Notes: a model not told the origin generated them from the sequence alone. A stretch of 64,000 nt of DNA from Bradyrhizobium yuanmingense (GCF_900094575.1 NZ_FMAE01000004.1:558001-622000), one strand, 5' to 3'. Counted from the first letter of the stretch, positions 50,941-59,925 are shown. Numbers and translations: made by a program.

Positions 50941-52041
50941 CTAATAAGCATAGAACATCCGCTGAATGTCCTTGGTGTCGCTCGTCTTGGTCAACGCCAG
51001 CATCAGCAGAATGCGCGCCTTCTGGGGATTGAGCGTATCGGAGACGACGAAGTCGTGCTCATCGTCCTTGGCCTCGCCATTGCGCGCGACGATGCCGTTG
51101 CCGACGCGGCTGCTGCGAAGGATCACGACGCCTTTCTTGCGGGCTTCGTCGAGCGCCGGCTCGACCGCCGGGCGGGCCAGGCTGCCGTCACCCACGCCGG
51201 CATGGACGATCCCCTTGGCGCCGGCGCCGACAAAGGCATCGATCGCGACCCGGTTCATGTTGGCGTAGCCGTAGACGATGTCGACCTGCGGCAGGACATC
51301 GAGCTTGGACACGTCGAATTCAGAATCTGCCGTGTGCCGGCGGGTCGATTGCCGATAGAAATACGGCTTGTTGCCCTGCATGTAGCCGAGAAAGCCGAGT
51401 TCAGGCGTGCGAAAGGTGTCTGCCGTGGACGTGTTGTTCTTGGTGACGTCGCGTGCCGCGTTGATCTGATCGTTGAGGGCGACGAGCACGCCCTTGCCCA
51501 CGGCCTCTTCACTGCCTGCGAGGATCACCGCATTGAAGAGGTTGATCGGGCCGTCCGCGCTGATCGCGGTCGACGGCCGCATCGCACCGACGACGACCAC
51601 GGGCTTCTTGCTCTTGACGACCAGATTCAGGAAATAGCTGGTTTCCTCGATCGTGTCGGTCCCGTGCGTGATCACGATCCCGTCCACGTCGTCCTGCGCG
51701 AGGAGCGTATTGACGCGCTTGGCGAGCTTCAGCCAATAATCATTGTTCATATTCTCGCTGGCGATCTGGAAGACCTGCTCGCCCTTGACGTTGGCCACCG
51801 TTTTCAACTCGGGGACGGCGTTCAAGAGGGTCTCGATGCCCACCGTGGCTGCGGTATACCCGATGACGGTGGTGCTGCTCGCCCCGCTGCCGGCGATCGT
51901 GCCGCCGGTTGCGAGAACCATGACGTTGGGCAGGCCGGGGCCTCTCGCGTTGGCAACGTCAACGATCATGAGCAGCGCAAAGAGCACGCTCATTATCGCC
52001 ATCATGTGATCACGCACGCGGAACTGCAACATCTCGTCCAT
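50941..52041 (-). CDS. ansB: Type II (periplasmic) L-asparaginase
   Basis: A 366-residue enzyme that hydrolyses asparagine to aspartate and ammonia. A hydrophobic N-terminal helix (MMAIMSVLFALLMIVDVANA) serves as signal. Both catalytic threonine regions are present: VLATGGTIAGSG and VITHGTDTIEETSYFLNLVV, and the C-terminal FVVSDTLNPQKARILLMLAL. ATG 52041; an in-frame ATG at 52005 is possible. It is probably a nitrogen-scavenging enzyme in a single-gene unit. Length is typical of the EcAII group. Confidence 0.93.
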   Translation of the reverse strand: MDEMLQFRVRDHMMAIMSVLFALLMIVDVANARGPGLPNVMVLATGGTIAGSGASSTTVIGYTAATVGIETLLNAVPELKTVANVKGEQVFQIASENMNNDYWLKLAKRVNTLLAQDDVDGIVITHGTDTIEETSYFLNLVVKSKKPVVVVGAMRPSTAISADGPINLFNAVILAGSEEAVGKGVLVALNDQINAARDVTKNNTSTADTFRTPELGFLGYMQGNKPYFYRQSTRRHTADSEFDVSKLDVLPQVDIVYGYANMNRVAIDAFVGAGAKGIVHAGVGDGSLARPAVEPALDEARKKGVVILRSSRVGNGIVARNGEAKDDEHDFVVSDTLNPQKARILLMLALTKTSDTKDIQRMFYAY

Positions 52042-52189
52042 CCTTTGCTGGAAGCCTCGTTGATGCGCCCCGGTTCGCTCAGCGTCGCATCATCTGTCAG
52101 CCGCTGCGTTCTGTCTAGGGTCGCGGCGCGTTTGCTTTACGCGCTCGGCGCGTGTCGGAAACTGGCGGTGCGGAGGCACCAAAAAGCAA

Positions 52190-52234
52190 ATGGCCGGGAC
52201 ATTCTCGCGCGAAGACGCGCTTCTGCCCGGCCAT
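52190..52234 (-). terminator. Hairpin after the Cys-repeat protein gene
   Basis: ATGGCCGGG and CCCGGCCAT pair around an inner GCGCGAAGACGCGC stem. It lies 53 bases past the stop of the small gene on the minus strand. AAAAAGC on the plus strand after it gives a T-rich run in the minus transcript, supporting termination. The rest of 52042-52286 shows nothing more. Confidence 0.6.
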
Positions 52235-52286
52235 GACGGCATTTCGCTTGTGGCTTCGCTGAAAAAGCCGGGAACGGACTGCGCGT

Positions 52287-52535
52287 TTACGCGCTGGTCT
52301 CGCACTTCTTCATGAAGCTGTTCTTGGCGGCGCCGGCGAGCGGCTTGCCGTCGGCGCTGACGGCCTTGGGCGCGCAGGCGTCTTCCTTGCACTTCTTCAG
52401 AAACGAGGTCTTGGCGGCGCCGGCCAGCGGCTTGCCGTCCTTGCCGACGGCCTTGCTCTCGCAGGTTTCTTGCGCAAGGGCCGAGCCCGCTGCGAAGGTG
52501 GCAACGATCGCAGCGAGGAAAATCCGTTTCATCAT
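52287..52535 (-). CDS. Small secreted protein with two PsiF-like Cys repeats
   Basis: An 82-residue protein starting at ATG 52535 (GGAG upstream; the next codon is also ATG). Signal peptide RIFLAAIVATFAAGSALAQ. The mature protein is a tandem duplication: CESKAVGKDGKPLAGAAKTS with FLKKC, then CAPKAVSADGKPLAGAAKNS with FMKKC. The layout C-x(22-24)-C resembles PsiF repeats of phosphate-starvation inducible proteins. Each unit probably forms a disulfide hairpin. Function unknown. Confidence 0.75.
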   Translation of the reverse strand: MMKRIFLAAIVATFAAGSALAQETCESKAVGKDGKPLAGAAKTSFLKKCKEDACAPKAVSADGKPLAGAAKNSFMKKCETSA

Positions 52536-52737
52536 GGGGGTCTCCTGAACCAGAAATGGCCGGGAGAGTGGAGCCGGGAATCGTGGCGCAATCAAGCAGG
52601 ATGAGCACTGGGCCGCCCGGTCGCCCGTTGATTTTTGCGCGCCAGCTCGGAACATGTCGCCTCTGTTGCAGTGCTCGCTGACCGCATCGGGCGATCCTGC
52701 TAGCGTCGGTCCCTTGAGATGGAGAGGAAGCATCGTG

Positions 52738-53199
52738 ATGGACGCCGCGATCCCGCACGACCAGGCAGCCGATCGGCATTCCCACCTGGTTCGACCCCAA
52801 GACATGGATTGGCAGAAGACGCGCTTTCCGGGCTGCGAGGCCAAGACGCTACTGTTCGATCGCCGTACGGGGCTGATGACCGCCTTGATGCGTTTTGCGC
52901 CAGGATCGGTGCTGCCCGATCACGAACATGTCGGCATCGAGCAGAGCTGGGTGATCGAAGGCGCGCTCGTCGACAAGGAGGGTCCGGCCAAGGGCATTGC
53001 CTGCAAGGCCGGCGAATTCATCTGGCGCGAGGCGGGGAGCCGGCATGCCGCCTGGTGCCCCGACGGCGCGTTGATCCTGGCGATCTTCCAGGTGCCGAAC
53101 AAGTTTTTCGAGGCCGACGGCCGCGTGGTCGATGCCGCTGGCCAGGGCTGGGATGAGACCTGGGGGCACACCGCGGCGCAGCGGGCGCAGAGCGCCTGA
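52738..53199 (+). CDS. Cupin protein (ChrR-like)
   Basis: A 153-residue single-barrel cupin (ATG 52738, or GTG 52735; GGAGAGG upstream). Motif 1 is APGSVLPDHEHVGIEQSWVIEGALVD (HxH...E) and motif 2 is CKAGEFIWREAGSRHAAWCPDGALI. This version is close to the anti-sigma ChrR cupin fold but lacks the N-terminal zinc sigma-binding domain, so it is probably an enzyme or sensor alone. It converges on the esterase gene with 6 bases between stops. Confidence 0.85.
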   Translation: MDAAIPHDQAADRHSHLVRPQDMDWQKTRFPGCEAKTLLFDRRTGLMTALMRFAPGSVLPDHEHVGIEQSWVIEGALVDKEGPAKGIACKAGEFIWREAGSRHAAWCPDGALILAIFQVPNKFFEADGRVVDAAGQGWDETWGHTAAQRAQSA

Positions 53200-53205
53200 T
53201 CGCCT

Positions 53206-54168
53206 TCACGCGCCGCGCATCAGCAGCGCCTTGAAGTCGGCCCGCGCGCGCTGCGCCTCAGTGCGCGCGACGTCGGAGGCGTCGCCCATGCCGAAATAGC
53301 CATGGATCAGGCCGGGACCCTCATGGTGCTTGACCTTCACGCCGGCGGCCTCCAGCGCCCGCGCATAGGCGGCGCCTTCGTCGCGTAGGGGATCGAACCA
53401 AGCGGTGGTCACGACCGCGGGCGCGACGCCGGCCAAGGAGGCAGCCCGCAGCGGCGAGACGCGCCAGTCGCCGGCGTGCGCGGGATCGGCGAGATAATGG
53501 CCGCAGAACCATTCCATCGTCGCCCGCGTGAGGAAGTAGCCCTCGGCGTTCTCGCTGCGCGAGGGATAGCGCGCGTTCTCGCGCGCATCGGCATAAGCGC
53601 CGACGACGTCGGTGACCGGATAGACCAGCAGTTGCGCGGCGAGCTTGATGCCGGCTTCCCGGCAGGCGATCGCGCTCGTCGCTGCGAGATTGCCGCCGGC
53701 GCTGTCGCCGGCAACGCCGAAGCGCCTTGCGTCACCGCCAAATTCCGCGACGCGGCCAAACACGTCGCTGACCGCGGCGAAAGCATCCTCGAAGGCGCCG
53801 GGAAAGCGCGTCTCGGGCGGGCGGCGATAGTCGACGGAGACGACGACCGCGCCGGTCTCGATCGCAAGGTTGCGCGCCTGCCGGTCGTGGGTTTCGAGAT
53901 CGCCCGCAACCCAGCCGCCGCCATGGAAGAACACCACCGTCGGTGCCGGCGCGGCGCCGACCCGATAGACCCGTGCGGGAAGCAGACCGGCGCCGCCTTT
54001 CACCCTGATATCCTCGACGCTATCGACCGGCGGCGGCGGAATGGCGGCACGCGAGGCAGCGAGTGCGCGCAAGGAATCGCGGGCGCTCTGTGGCGTCATG
54101 ACCGTGGGATCGCGCATCGGCATGAGCGGAATGATCTGGGCGATGACGGGATCGAGCGGTGCGGCCAT
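53206..54168 (-). CDS. HSL-family esterase/lipase
   Basis: A 320-residue alpha/beta hydrolase of the hormone-sensitive lipase branch: oxyanion HGGGWVAGDLETHD, nucleophile elbow VAGDSAGGNLAA, and a late His in HHEGPGLIHGYFGMG. Asp in AWFDPLRDEG completes the triad. It acts on short acyl esters and is cytoplasmic. The N-terminal ALDPVIAQIIPLM is the usual lid segment. It is divergent from the nitroreductase gene (115 bp). Confidence 0.9.
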   Translation of the reverse strand: MAAPLDPVIAQIIPLMPMRDPTVMTPQSARDSLRALAASRAAIPPPPVDSVEDIRVKGGAGLLPARVYRVGAAPAPTVVFFHGGGWVAGDLETHDRQARNLAIETGAVVVSVDYRRPPETRFPGAFEDAFAAVSDVFGRVAEFGGDARRFGVAGDSAGGNLAATSAIACREAGIKLAAQLLVYPVTDVVGAYADARENARYPSRSENAEGYFLTRATMEWFCGHYLADPAHAGDWRVSPLRAASLAGVAPAVVTTAWFDPLRDEGAAYARALEAAGVKVKHHEGPGLIHGYFGMGDASDVARTEAQRARADFKALLMRGA

Positions 54169-54283
54169 GGGCTTTCCTCACAGGGTTCTTGGTCTTGCTT
54201 GGTCATTAGCATAGGTTTTGCGGGCCGCATCGGCAACCGGCGTGCGTCGCAAGGCCGGACGAACGGGCAGGGAGGTTCACGAG

Positions 54284-54961
54284 GTGGAATTCGAGACGCT
54301 GGTCCAGTCGCGCCGCAGCGTGCGTGGCTTCAAGAACGAGCCGGTGCCGCGCGCGGTGATCGAGGCGATCATCGAGAGCGCCAAGCGCGCGCCCTCGTCG
54401 ATGAACACCCAGCCCTGGCATGTCCATGTGCTCACGGGTCATCCGCTGGAGGAGGTGCGTCGCCGCAACATGGCGGAGATGGCCGGCGGCGCCAAGGTCA
54501 AGCGCGACATCATCAGCCATGGCGAATACCAGGGCGTGCATCGTACCCGGCAGGTCGACATCGCCAAGAAGCTGTTCGGCGCGATGGGAATCGCGCGCGA
54601 CGACAAGCCGATGCGGCAGGACTGGGTGCTGCGCGGCTTCCGCCAGTTCGACGCGCCGGTCTCGCTGGTGCTGACCTATGACCGCGTGCTCGATCCCGGC
54701 GCGGTCTGCCACTTCGATCTCGGCGCGCTCTGCTACGGCATCGTGCTCGCGGCGTGGGACCGCGGGCTCGGCTCGGTCATCAACGGGCAGGGCATCATGC
54801 GCTCCGACATCGTGCGCGAGGTCGCCGAGATTCCGGAAGACGAGGTCATCATGACCTGTGTCGCGATGGGCTATCCCGATGACGGCTTTGCCGCGAACGC
54901 CGTGCGCTCGGACCGCGAGCACAACCACCAGTTCGTGCGTTACGTGGGTTTTGCCGATTAG
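54284..54961 (+). CDS. Nitroreductase family protein
   Basis: A 225-residue FMN enzyme, started at GTG 54284 with GGAGG (54271-54275); upstream codons are open but Arg-rich. It shows the N-terminal FMN loop LVQSRRSVRGFKNEPVP, SAKRAPSSMNTQPWHVHVLTG and the C-terminal VIMTCVAMGYPDDGFAANAVRSDR. The family reduces nitro, quinone or related groups with NAD(P)H. Substrate unknown. Located between the esterase and a 67-residue frame. Confidence 0.9.
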   Translation: MEFETLVQSRRSVRGFKNEPVPRAVIEAIIESAKRAPSSMNTQPWHVHVLTGHPLEEVRRRNMAEMAGGAKVKRDIISHGEYQGVHRTRQVDIAKKLFGAMGIARDDKPMRQDWVLRGFRQFDAPVSLVLTYDRVLDPGAVCHFDLGALCYGIVLAAWDRGLGSVINGQGIMRSDIVREVAEIPEDEVIMTCVAMGYPDDGFAANAVRSDREHNHQFVRYVGFAD

Positions 54962-55094
54962 CACGAGCAAGAGGAGATTATTCTCTGGCGGAAAATTTTT
55001 GGTGCGGTGTCGCGAGTGGCCTCTTGCAATCTCGAAGTCGCGGGAGGAACAATATGCGGACTGAGAGGTTTGTTGCTGGCGCGAGGGAATTGAT

Positions 55095-55298
55095 ATGCGG
55101 CGGCTGGCTAGCCTGGTTCGGCGGTTCTTCGGTCCGCGACTGCGGCCCAAGATCGATGATGATCCAAGTCTTCCTTTCACACCCGAAGAGTTCGGCCGGC
55201 TGATTCGCAGCGGCCGGCACGAGGACATGAAGCTGCTGGCCGACGGGCTGGCCTGCCGCTCCATCCCGCGCCGCGCCAGCCATCGTGCGACGCATTAG
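55095..55298 (+). CDS. Small basic hypothetical protein (67 aa)
   Basis: A 67-residue frame from ATG 55095 with GAGGG eight bases before it. Arg-rich at both ends (RRLASLVRRFFGPRLRPK; RSIPRRASHRATH), with an acidic middle (DDDPSLPFTPEEFGRLIRSGRHEDMK). No known domain. It ends 27 bases before the convergent HD-GYP stop. Supported only by its ribosome site and composition. Confidence 0.45.
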   Translation: MRRLASLVRRFFGPRLRPKIDDDPSLPFTPEEFGRLIRSGRHEDMKLLADGLACRSIPRRASHRATH

Positions 55299-55324
55299 GC
55301 TGCGCTCGAGACGGGTCACAGCGC

Positions 55325-56473
55325 TCACCGCGTGAGCGCGACCTGCTTGAACGCGCGGACTAGCGCCTTCTCCAGCTTGCCTGTCATCTCGCACAGAACG
55401 TCGTAGGCCTCCGCGCGCGGCATGGTCGGCTTGTAGTGCCGGTGCTCGATCAGGGCTGCGAAGATGTCCGAGATCGTTAGAATCCTGACGATATCGCCAA
55501 TGTTCTCGGCGCAGAGCGCATCGGGATAGCCGCTCCCGTCGAGGTACTCGTGATGATGGCGGACGGCATCGAGAATCTCCGGCGAGATCCCGTCATGGTC
55601 CTTGAGAAACGTATGGCCGGCGGCGGGATGCGTTTCGATCAGCGTGCGCTCGGCGGCATCGAGGCGGCCCGGCTTGTCGAGGATGGCGAGCGGAATCTGC
55701 GCCTTGCCGATGTCATGGAACATGGCCGCCGAGTAGAGACGTTCCAGGTCGGCCCTGCCGACGCCGAGGCTCAGTCCGAAGTCGATGGCGACACCGGTGA
55801 CAAGCAGGCAATGCTGATAGGTTCCTTCGTGGTGCCGCCGCACCGTCATGAGCCACTCCGTCAGGCCATGCCGGGTGATGCGATCGGCGATCTGGCGCCC
55901 CGCTTCCTTGGTGGCGTTGACGTCAAGCGGCTGGCCCAGGGTGACGGAGGTAAACATGGATGCGATCGCGGTCGCGGCGGTCTCGACGGCAGTGTCGGCC
56001 TGCGCGCTCTCGCGCGACGCGGCCGAGAGCGGATCAGGCGGATCGGACAGCGCCGCCAGCAGCCTCGCCCGGTTGATGGTGCCCGGAAGGACCAGTGTCG
56101 CTCCAAGCGCATAGGCCTGCGAAACGGCGACATGCGAGGTGTGCTCCAGCAGGAAAATCCGCTTCTTCGCCTTTGCGAGCTTGCCCGCCCGTTTCTTGAT
56201 CGCCGCGATATTGTCGACATCGCGAAGCTCGGCGCGAATGACGATGGCGGACGGCACCTCTGACAGCTTGGCCTCGGCGTCCAGCCGCTCGCCCGCGACG
56301 GCGAAGCGTTGCTCGAGGAGCGAGCACACACCGGCCAGCTTGTCGGACGTGTCGGCCAGCACATGAACGAATGGGCGCGGCGCTGCAGCGACCGCGACGC
56401 CGCCAAGGCTGGTGGGTTTGAGTGTGGTTTGCGCGTTCTGCACGGATATGCCCCGGAATAGCGCGGGCTCCAA
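55325..56473 (-). CDS. HD-GYP cyclic di-GMP phosphodiesterase
   Basis: A 382-residue protein. Residues about 35-145 resemble a receiver-like domain (FVHVLADTSDKLAGVC, FLLEHTSHVAVSQAYALGATLVLPG) with no clear phospho-Asp. The HD-GYP domain follows with FHDIGK (His253-Asp254) and HHEYLDGSGYP (307-317), the GYP loop required for c-di-GMP hydrolysis. It is the third gene of a DUF2336-PilZ-HD-GYP set on the minus strand (22-bp gap), so it probably removes the signal read by the PilZ protein. Confidence 0.9.
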   Translation of the reverse strand: MEPALFRGISVQNAQTTLKPTSLGGVAVAAAPRPFVHVLADTSDKLAGVCSLLEQRFAVAGERLDAEAKLSEVPSAIVIRAELRDVDNIAAIKKRAGKLAKAKKRIFLLEHTSHVAVSQAYALGATLVLPGTINRARLLAALSDPPDPLSAASRESAQADTAVETAATAIASMFTSVTLGQPLDVNATKEAGRQIADRITRHGLTEWLMTVRRHHEGTYQHCLLVTGVAIDFGLSLGVGRADLERLYSAAMFHDIGKAQIPLAILDKPGRLDAAERTLIETHPAAGHTFLKDHDGISPEILDAVRHHHEYLDGSGYPDALCAENIGDIVRILTISDIFAALIEHRHYKPTMPRAEAYDVLCEMTGKLEKALVRAFKQVALTR

Positions 56474-56494
56474 TCGATGGGTCGAATTCTCGGT

Positions 56495-56827
56495 CTATTT
56501 GGCCTGATCGGAGCTCTGCGCTGCGGCAGCCGGCGCAATCGCCTGCTTCTTCTTGCTTTGTGCGGTGACGAAGTGGATGCCAGCGGTGGTGCCGTCGATC
56601 CAGACCAGCTCGCAGCGCCGGTAGGCCAGGCCCGTCGACGACAGCAGCATGAAGAATTCCTTGGCCTGGAGCACGTCCAGCGTGCCCTCGACCTCGACCT
56701 TCGCGCCCGTCTGCGAGACGTCGAGCAGGACGCAGCTGCGCCGCCAGGTGCCGTCGGATCCCATGAGATTGACCGGTTGCCTGTGGTCCATTTTCACGCG
56801 AAAGGCTTTGCGACCGTCGAACTTCAT
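56495..56827 (-). CDS. PilZ domain protein
   Basis: A 110-residue single PilZ domain. The N-terminal arm FDGRKAFRVKMDHRQPVNL carries an Arg cluster in a shortened version of the RxxxR c-di-GMP switch, followed by LLDVSQTGAKVEVEG (D/NxSxxG motif). The C-terminus is Ala/Gln-rich. It binds c-di-GMP and regulates motility, envelope or exopolysaccharide through contacts. ATG 56827 overlaps the stop of the DUF2336 gene as ATGA. Confidence 0.85.
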   Translation of the reverse strand: MKFDGRKAFRVKMDHRQPVNLMGSDGTWRRSCVLLDVSQTGAKVEVEGTLDVLQAKEFFMLLSSTGLAYRRCELVWIDGTTAGIHFVTAQSKKKQAIAPAAAAQSSDQAK

Positions 56828-57936
56828 CGGCTAACCCCCATCTTTTTTGCGTCGCGATGTCCCCGACCGCACTCCTTGGCGTTTGCGGCAATTTCGCCCC
56901 ACCGCACCGTCCACTGGCTGGTCGACAGCAGCAGCGTCTCGAAAATGTGCTGCGCGCGTTCGCGCTCGGCGAAAGAAAGCCGTGTGCCGCTGCGGTTGCT
57001 CAGGATGGCGAGCGTGGTCTGCCAGTTCAGCCGCGAGGCGCGGCAGGCCATGACGAGACCCTCGCAATCCTCGTCGGTCATGACATGTTCGACGATTTCG
57101 ATGGGAGCGCCTGAAAGCACCGACAGCGCGGTGATGAGGTTGGCGGGCTCGCCGCGGATGGCGAAGCGGTTCACCGTGGAATCGTTCAGCTTGCCGATGC
57201 GGCTGAGTGCAACGATCTCCGGCCGTGCGCTTGCATAGGCGGCCGCGGAGGGTAGCTTGGTGACGATGGGTGCGGCCGTTGCGGCTTGAAGCGAGACGGT
57301 GGCGTTCGGCCCGATGCCGGATTTCGGCGCCGGCGAGGCCGACAGCAACTTCCGCATGACTGTGTCGGGCGTGTCGGGCCTGAGCGCCAGTGCCTTGGTG
57401 AGTTCGTCATCCACCAGGCACTTCTCAACCAGCGCAACGTAAGCGGCTTCGGAGAATCTTGCCTCGCTGTTGCCGATCAGCGCAAGACAAACGCTGGAAG
57501 TGCCCCCCTTGATCAGCGTCTCCATCACCGGTGGATCGATCGACGCGCGGCCGGCGATGGCACATTGCTGCCGTACGCCGCTCGCGGCTGCGATCAGTTT
57601 GAGATCGGACGTGGACAATGACTGCGAGCGGAGCAAAACGGGGCAGGCGACTTCCGGGTCGCGGTGCGAGGCGAGACGTCGCACGGTGTCCGGCGGAGCT
57701 ACTTTGAGCTCTGCGAGCGCCGCGCTGACATCGATCAGCGTGCTGGCCTCGACCCGCTCGATCAGTCGCAGCAGGACGCCGTCGACCACACCGGCGAGCA
57801 ATTCCTGGGACCGACCGCGGCTGCTTGTGAGCAGTTGCAAAAGGCCGAAGAGAATGCGGGCGCACCGGTCCAGCGGACACGTTGCGACCGCGTTCTCCAA
57901 TTCGGCCAGATTGTCGGCAGGCGAATTTGCCGTCAT
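56824..57936 (-). CDS. DUF2336 protein (HEAT-like helical repeat)
   Basis: A 370-residue soluble protein, started at ATG 57936; the open frame further upstream reads like noncoding DNA. It is all-helical with short repeats such as VRRLASHRDPEVACPVLLRSQSLS, VMETLIKGGTSSVCLALIGN and ALALRPDTPDTVMRKLLSAS. DUF2336 genes recur in alphaproteobacteria near PilZ and chemotaxis genes. Function unknown. Here it is translationally linked to PilZ (4-bp overlap). Confidence 0.85.
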   Translation of the reverse strand: MTANSPADNLAELENAVATCPLDRCARILFGLLQLLTSSRGRSQELLAGVVDGVLLRLIERVEASTLIDVSAALAELKVAPPDTVRRLASHRDPEVACPVLLRSQSLSTSDLKLIAAASGVRQQCAIAGRASIDPPVMETLIKGGTSSVCLALIGNSEARFSEAAYVALVEKCLVDDELTKALALRPDTPDTVMRKLLSASPAPKSGIGPNATVSLQAATAAPIVTKLPSAAAYASARPEIVALSRIGKLNDSTVNRFAIRGEPANLITALSVLSGAPIEIVEHVMTDEDCEGLVMACRASRLNWQTTLAILSNRSGTRLSFAERERAQHIFETLLLSTSQWTVRWGEIAANAKECGRGHRDAKKMGVSR

Positions 57937-58134
57937 GGCAGGAGCCTGAAATGAAATAAATTGCACAATCAAACGACGGTTATTCCGCCGCAAAGGCGTT
58001 AATTTGAATCTTAAATGGCAACGCCTTCGGTATTGGCGCACCGCCTCAATCGCAGGAAACGCTATCGAAATTCGGCGAGACAGGGTTGTCCCGGATTGTT
58101 CTTTCAACCGGCCCGTCTCCAATTGATCAGGGCA

Positions 58135-58154
58135 CGTTAGGATCGATTCTAACG
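58135..58154. promoter_or_regulatory. 20-bp near-perfect palindrome upstream of AraC gene
   Basis: CGTTAGGATCGATTCTAACG is symmetric at 18 of 20 positions. It lies 79 bp before the ATG of the AraC regulator at 58234 and 198 bp from the divergent DUF2336 start. A second inverted pair, AAGGCGTT (57993-58000) and AACGCCTT (58020-58027), occurs nearer to DUF2336. Either could be an operator. Confidence 0.5.
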
Positions 58155-58233
58155 AAATAAACCGAAGGAGGCAGCGAACGGCACCCCGCGGCCGGACGCA
58201 CATTCAGAGCGGCGCGGCATTTTTCGTATTTCC

Positions 58234-59181
58234 ATGAACAGCATTGACGATGTGCCGAGGTCGGCACTCAAAACATTTCGTTTTTCAGACGTCGACGAAT
58301 TTCGAAGCGCTATACGCGGGCTGAATTTCGAATTCACCCCTTTTGTGCGGAAGATTTCGGCTGAGCAGACGATCTTGGCCTTACCGGGCTGCGACGTGAA
58401 TTTGACGCGCGCGTTTCCGCGGGTGGTTGACGCACAACTCGTGGAGAATTGCACGGCGATCGGCTTCACGATGGATGATCTCAACGTGCCAATTCGCTTT
58501 AACGGCTCGCAACGGGCGCGACCCGCCGTGGTCATTGGCAGCGGCGGGGCGGCCTACACCACCGTCGAGGAGGTGCAGCGGCAAATCGCCTCGGTGGTTT
58601 TCCGGCCCGAGGTGAGGGATCGTGGCTGGCCGCCCACGCTCTCGAGCTTCAAGATTTTTGAAATCTCCACGGCCGGCTTGCAGCGGTTGCGCGGCGTGGT
58701 TAGGGAGGTGCTGGCCGAGGCGGCCGGGCCGATTTCGGCACCGGAGCTCTTGTTGAAGGGCGCGGCGATGAAGGAGTCCCTGCTCGGAGCCGTTGACGAG
58801 GCCTTTGCGACGATCGTTCCGGCCCGCTGGACCTTTGCACCCAACGACGGACGGAATTTCAGGCTATTCCAGGACATCCGCGCGCTGCTGTCTGACCACC
58901 TGTCGGAGCCGATTTACAGCGATGAGATCGCGCGCAAGCTGGGGCTGTCCGTTCGGACCATGCACGACGTCGTGCGCCGCTATCGCGGCATGAGCCTGCA
59001 CCGCTATTTGCGTCTGCATCGGCTGTGGCTGGTGCGTCGGCGCCTTCTCGCCGGGGCCGATAGCGTCAAGGCGGTCGCGCTGGCGTATGGCTTCTGGCAC
59101 CTCAGCGATTTCTCCAGAAGCTACCGCGACCAGTTCGGCGAGACGCCGTCGCAAACACTGGACCGCGGTCGCGGAAGGTAG
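58234..59181 (+). CDS. AraC family transcriptional regulator
   Basis: A 315-residue regulator. The first about 200 residues are an AraC-binding-like sensor similar to those of alphaproteobacterial catabolic or stress regulators. The final about 105 residues are the HTH pair: SDEIARKLGLSVRTMHDVVRRYRGMSLHRYLRLHRLWLVRRRLL and VKAVALAYGFWHLSDFSRSYRDQFGETPSQTL. Start ATG 58234. Divergent from the c-di-GMP group, which it may control, and followed by an FMN reductase 50 bp downstream. Confidence 0.88.
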   Translation: MNSIDDVPRSALKTFRFSDVDEFRSAIRGLNFEFTPFVRKISAEQTILALPGCDVNLTRAFPRVVDAQLVENCTAIGFTMDDLNVPIRFNGSQRARPAVVIGSGGAAYTTVEEVQRQIASVVFRPEVRDRGWPPTLSSFKIFEISTAGLQRLRGVVREVLAEAAGPISAPELLLKGAAMKESLLGAVDEAFATIVPARWTFAPNDGRNFRLFQDIRALLSDHLSEPIYSDEIARKLGLSVRTMHDVVRRYRGMSLHRYLRLHRLWLVRRRLLAGADSVKAVALAYGFWHLSDFSRSYRDQFGETPSQTLDRGRGR

Positions 59182-59231
59182 AACGATAAATCGGGTAGGG
59201 CTGGGCGCCGGTTTCGTGCTACCGTTCGGCC

Positions 59232-59822
59232 ATGAGCAATCGCATTCTCGTTCTCTACGGTTCTTACCGTTCCGACCGCATGGGCATCCGCCTTGCGAAT
59301 TTCGTCATCAACCGGCTGCGCGATCGCGGCGAGGACGTCGAATTCATCGACGCCAAGGCGATCGGGCTGCCGATGCTGGACCGGATGTACAAGGAACATC
59401 CCAAGGGCTCGGCGCCGGAGGCGCTGGAGAAGCTGGCCGGGCAGATCCGCGGCGCCGACGGATTCGTCTTCGTCACCGGCGAGTACAATTGGGGCATGCA
59501 GCCCGGGCTGAAGAACCTCACCGACCATTTCCTGGAGGAATGGTTCTGGCGCCCGGCCGCGATCGTGAGCTATTCGGCCGGCCGGCTGTCCGGCGCGCGC
59601 GCAGCGACCGCCTGGCACGGCACGCTCTCGGAGATGGGCATGGTGGTGATATCGAGCACCATCGGTGTCGGCCCGATCGCGCAGACGCTGTCGGACGCCG
59701 GCGAGCCGATCGGCGACGGCGGCAAGGCTCTGGAGCGCTCGTTCCCGCGCTTCGCCGACGATCTGACCTGGTGGATCGAGGCGGCGAAAGCGCAGCGCGC
59801 GCGCAAGGCGCCGCCGTATTGA
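59232..59822 (+). CDS. NADPH-dependent FMN reductase
   Basis: A 196-residue flavodoxin-fold enzyme: RILVLYGSYRSDRMGIRLANFV (FMN phosphate loop), then DGFVFVTGEYNWGMQPGLKNLTDHFLEEWFWRPAAIVSYSAG, the signature of NADPH-dependent FMN/azo reductases. It supplies reduced flavin or reduces quinones. It follows the AraC gene by 50 bp and may be in the same transcript. Confidence 0.9.
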   Translation: MSNRILVLYGSYRSDRMGIRLANFVINRLRDRGEDVEFIDAKAIGLPMLDRMYKEHPKGSAPEALEKLAGQIRGADGFVFVTGEYNWGMQPGLKNLTDHFLEEWFWRPAAIVSYSAGRLSGARAATAWHGTLSEMGMVVISSTIGVGPIAQTLSDAGEPIGDGGKALERSFPRFADDLTWWIEAAKAQRARKAPPY

Positions 59823-59828
59823 GGTCGC

Positions 59829-59914
59829 GTAGCCTGGATGGAGCGACAGCGTAATCCAGGGTCTCGCGCGTCAACGGCACTGTCCCGGATTGCGCTGCGC
59901 TCCATCCGGGCTAC
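59829..59914. repeat. Inverted pair of REP-like units
   Basis: GTAGCCTGGATGGAGCG (59829-59845) and its inverted partner CGCTCCATCCGGGCTAC (59898-59914) face each other around a 52-bp core with AATCCAGGG/CCCGGATTG. It is the same family as the units near 50.2 and 50.8 kb and lies between the convergent ends of the reductase and the chemoreceptor. Confidence 0.85.
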
Positions 59915-59925
59915 GACTTCGCGTC

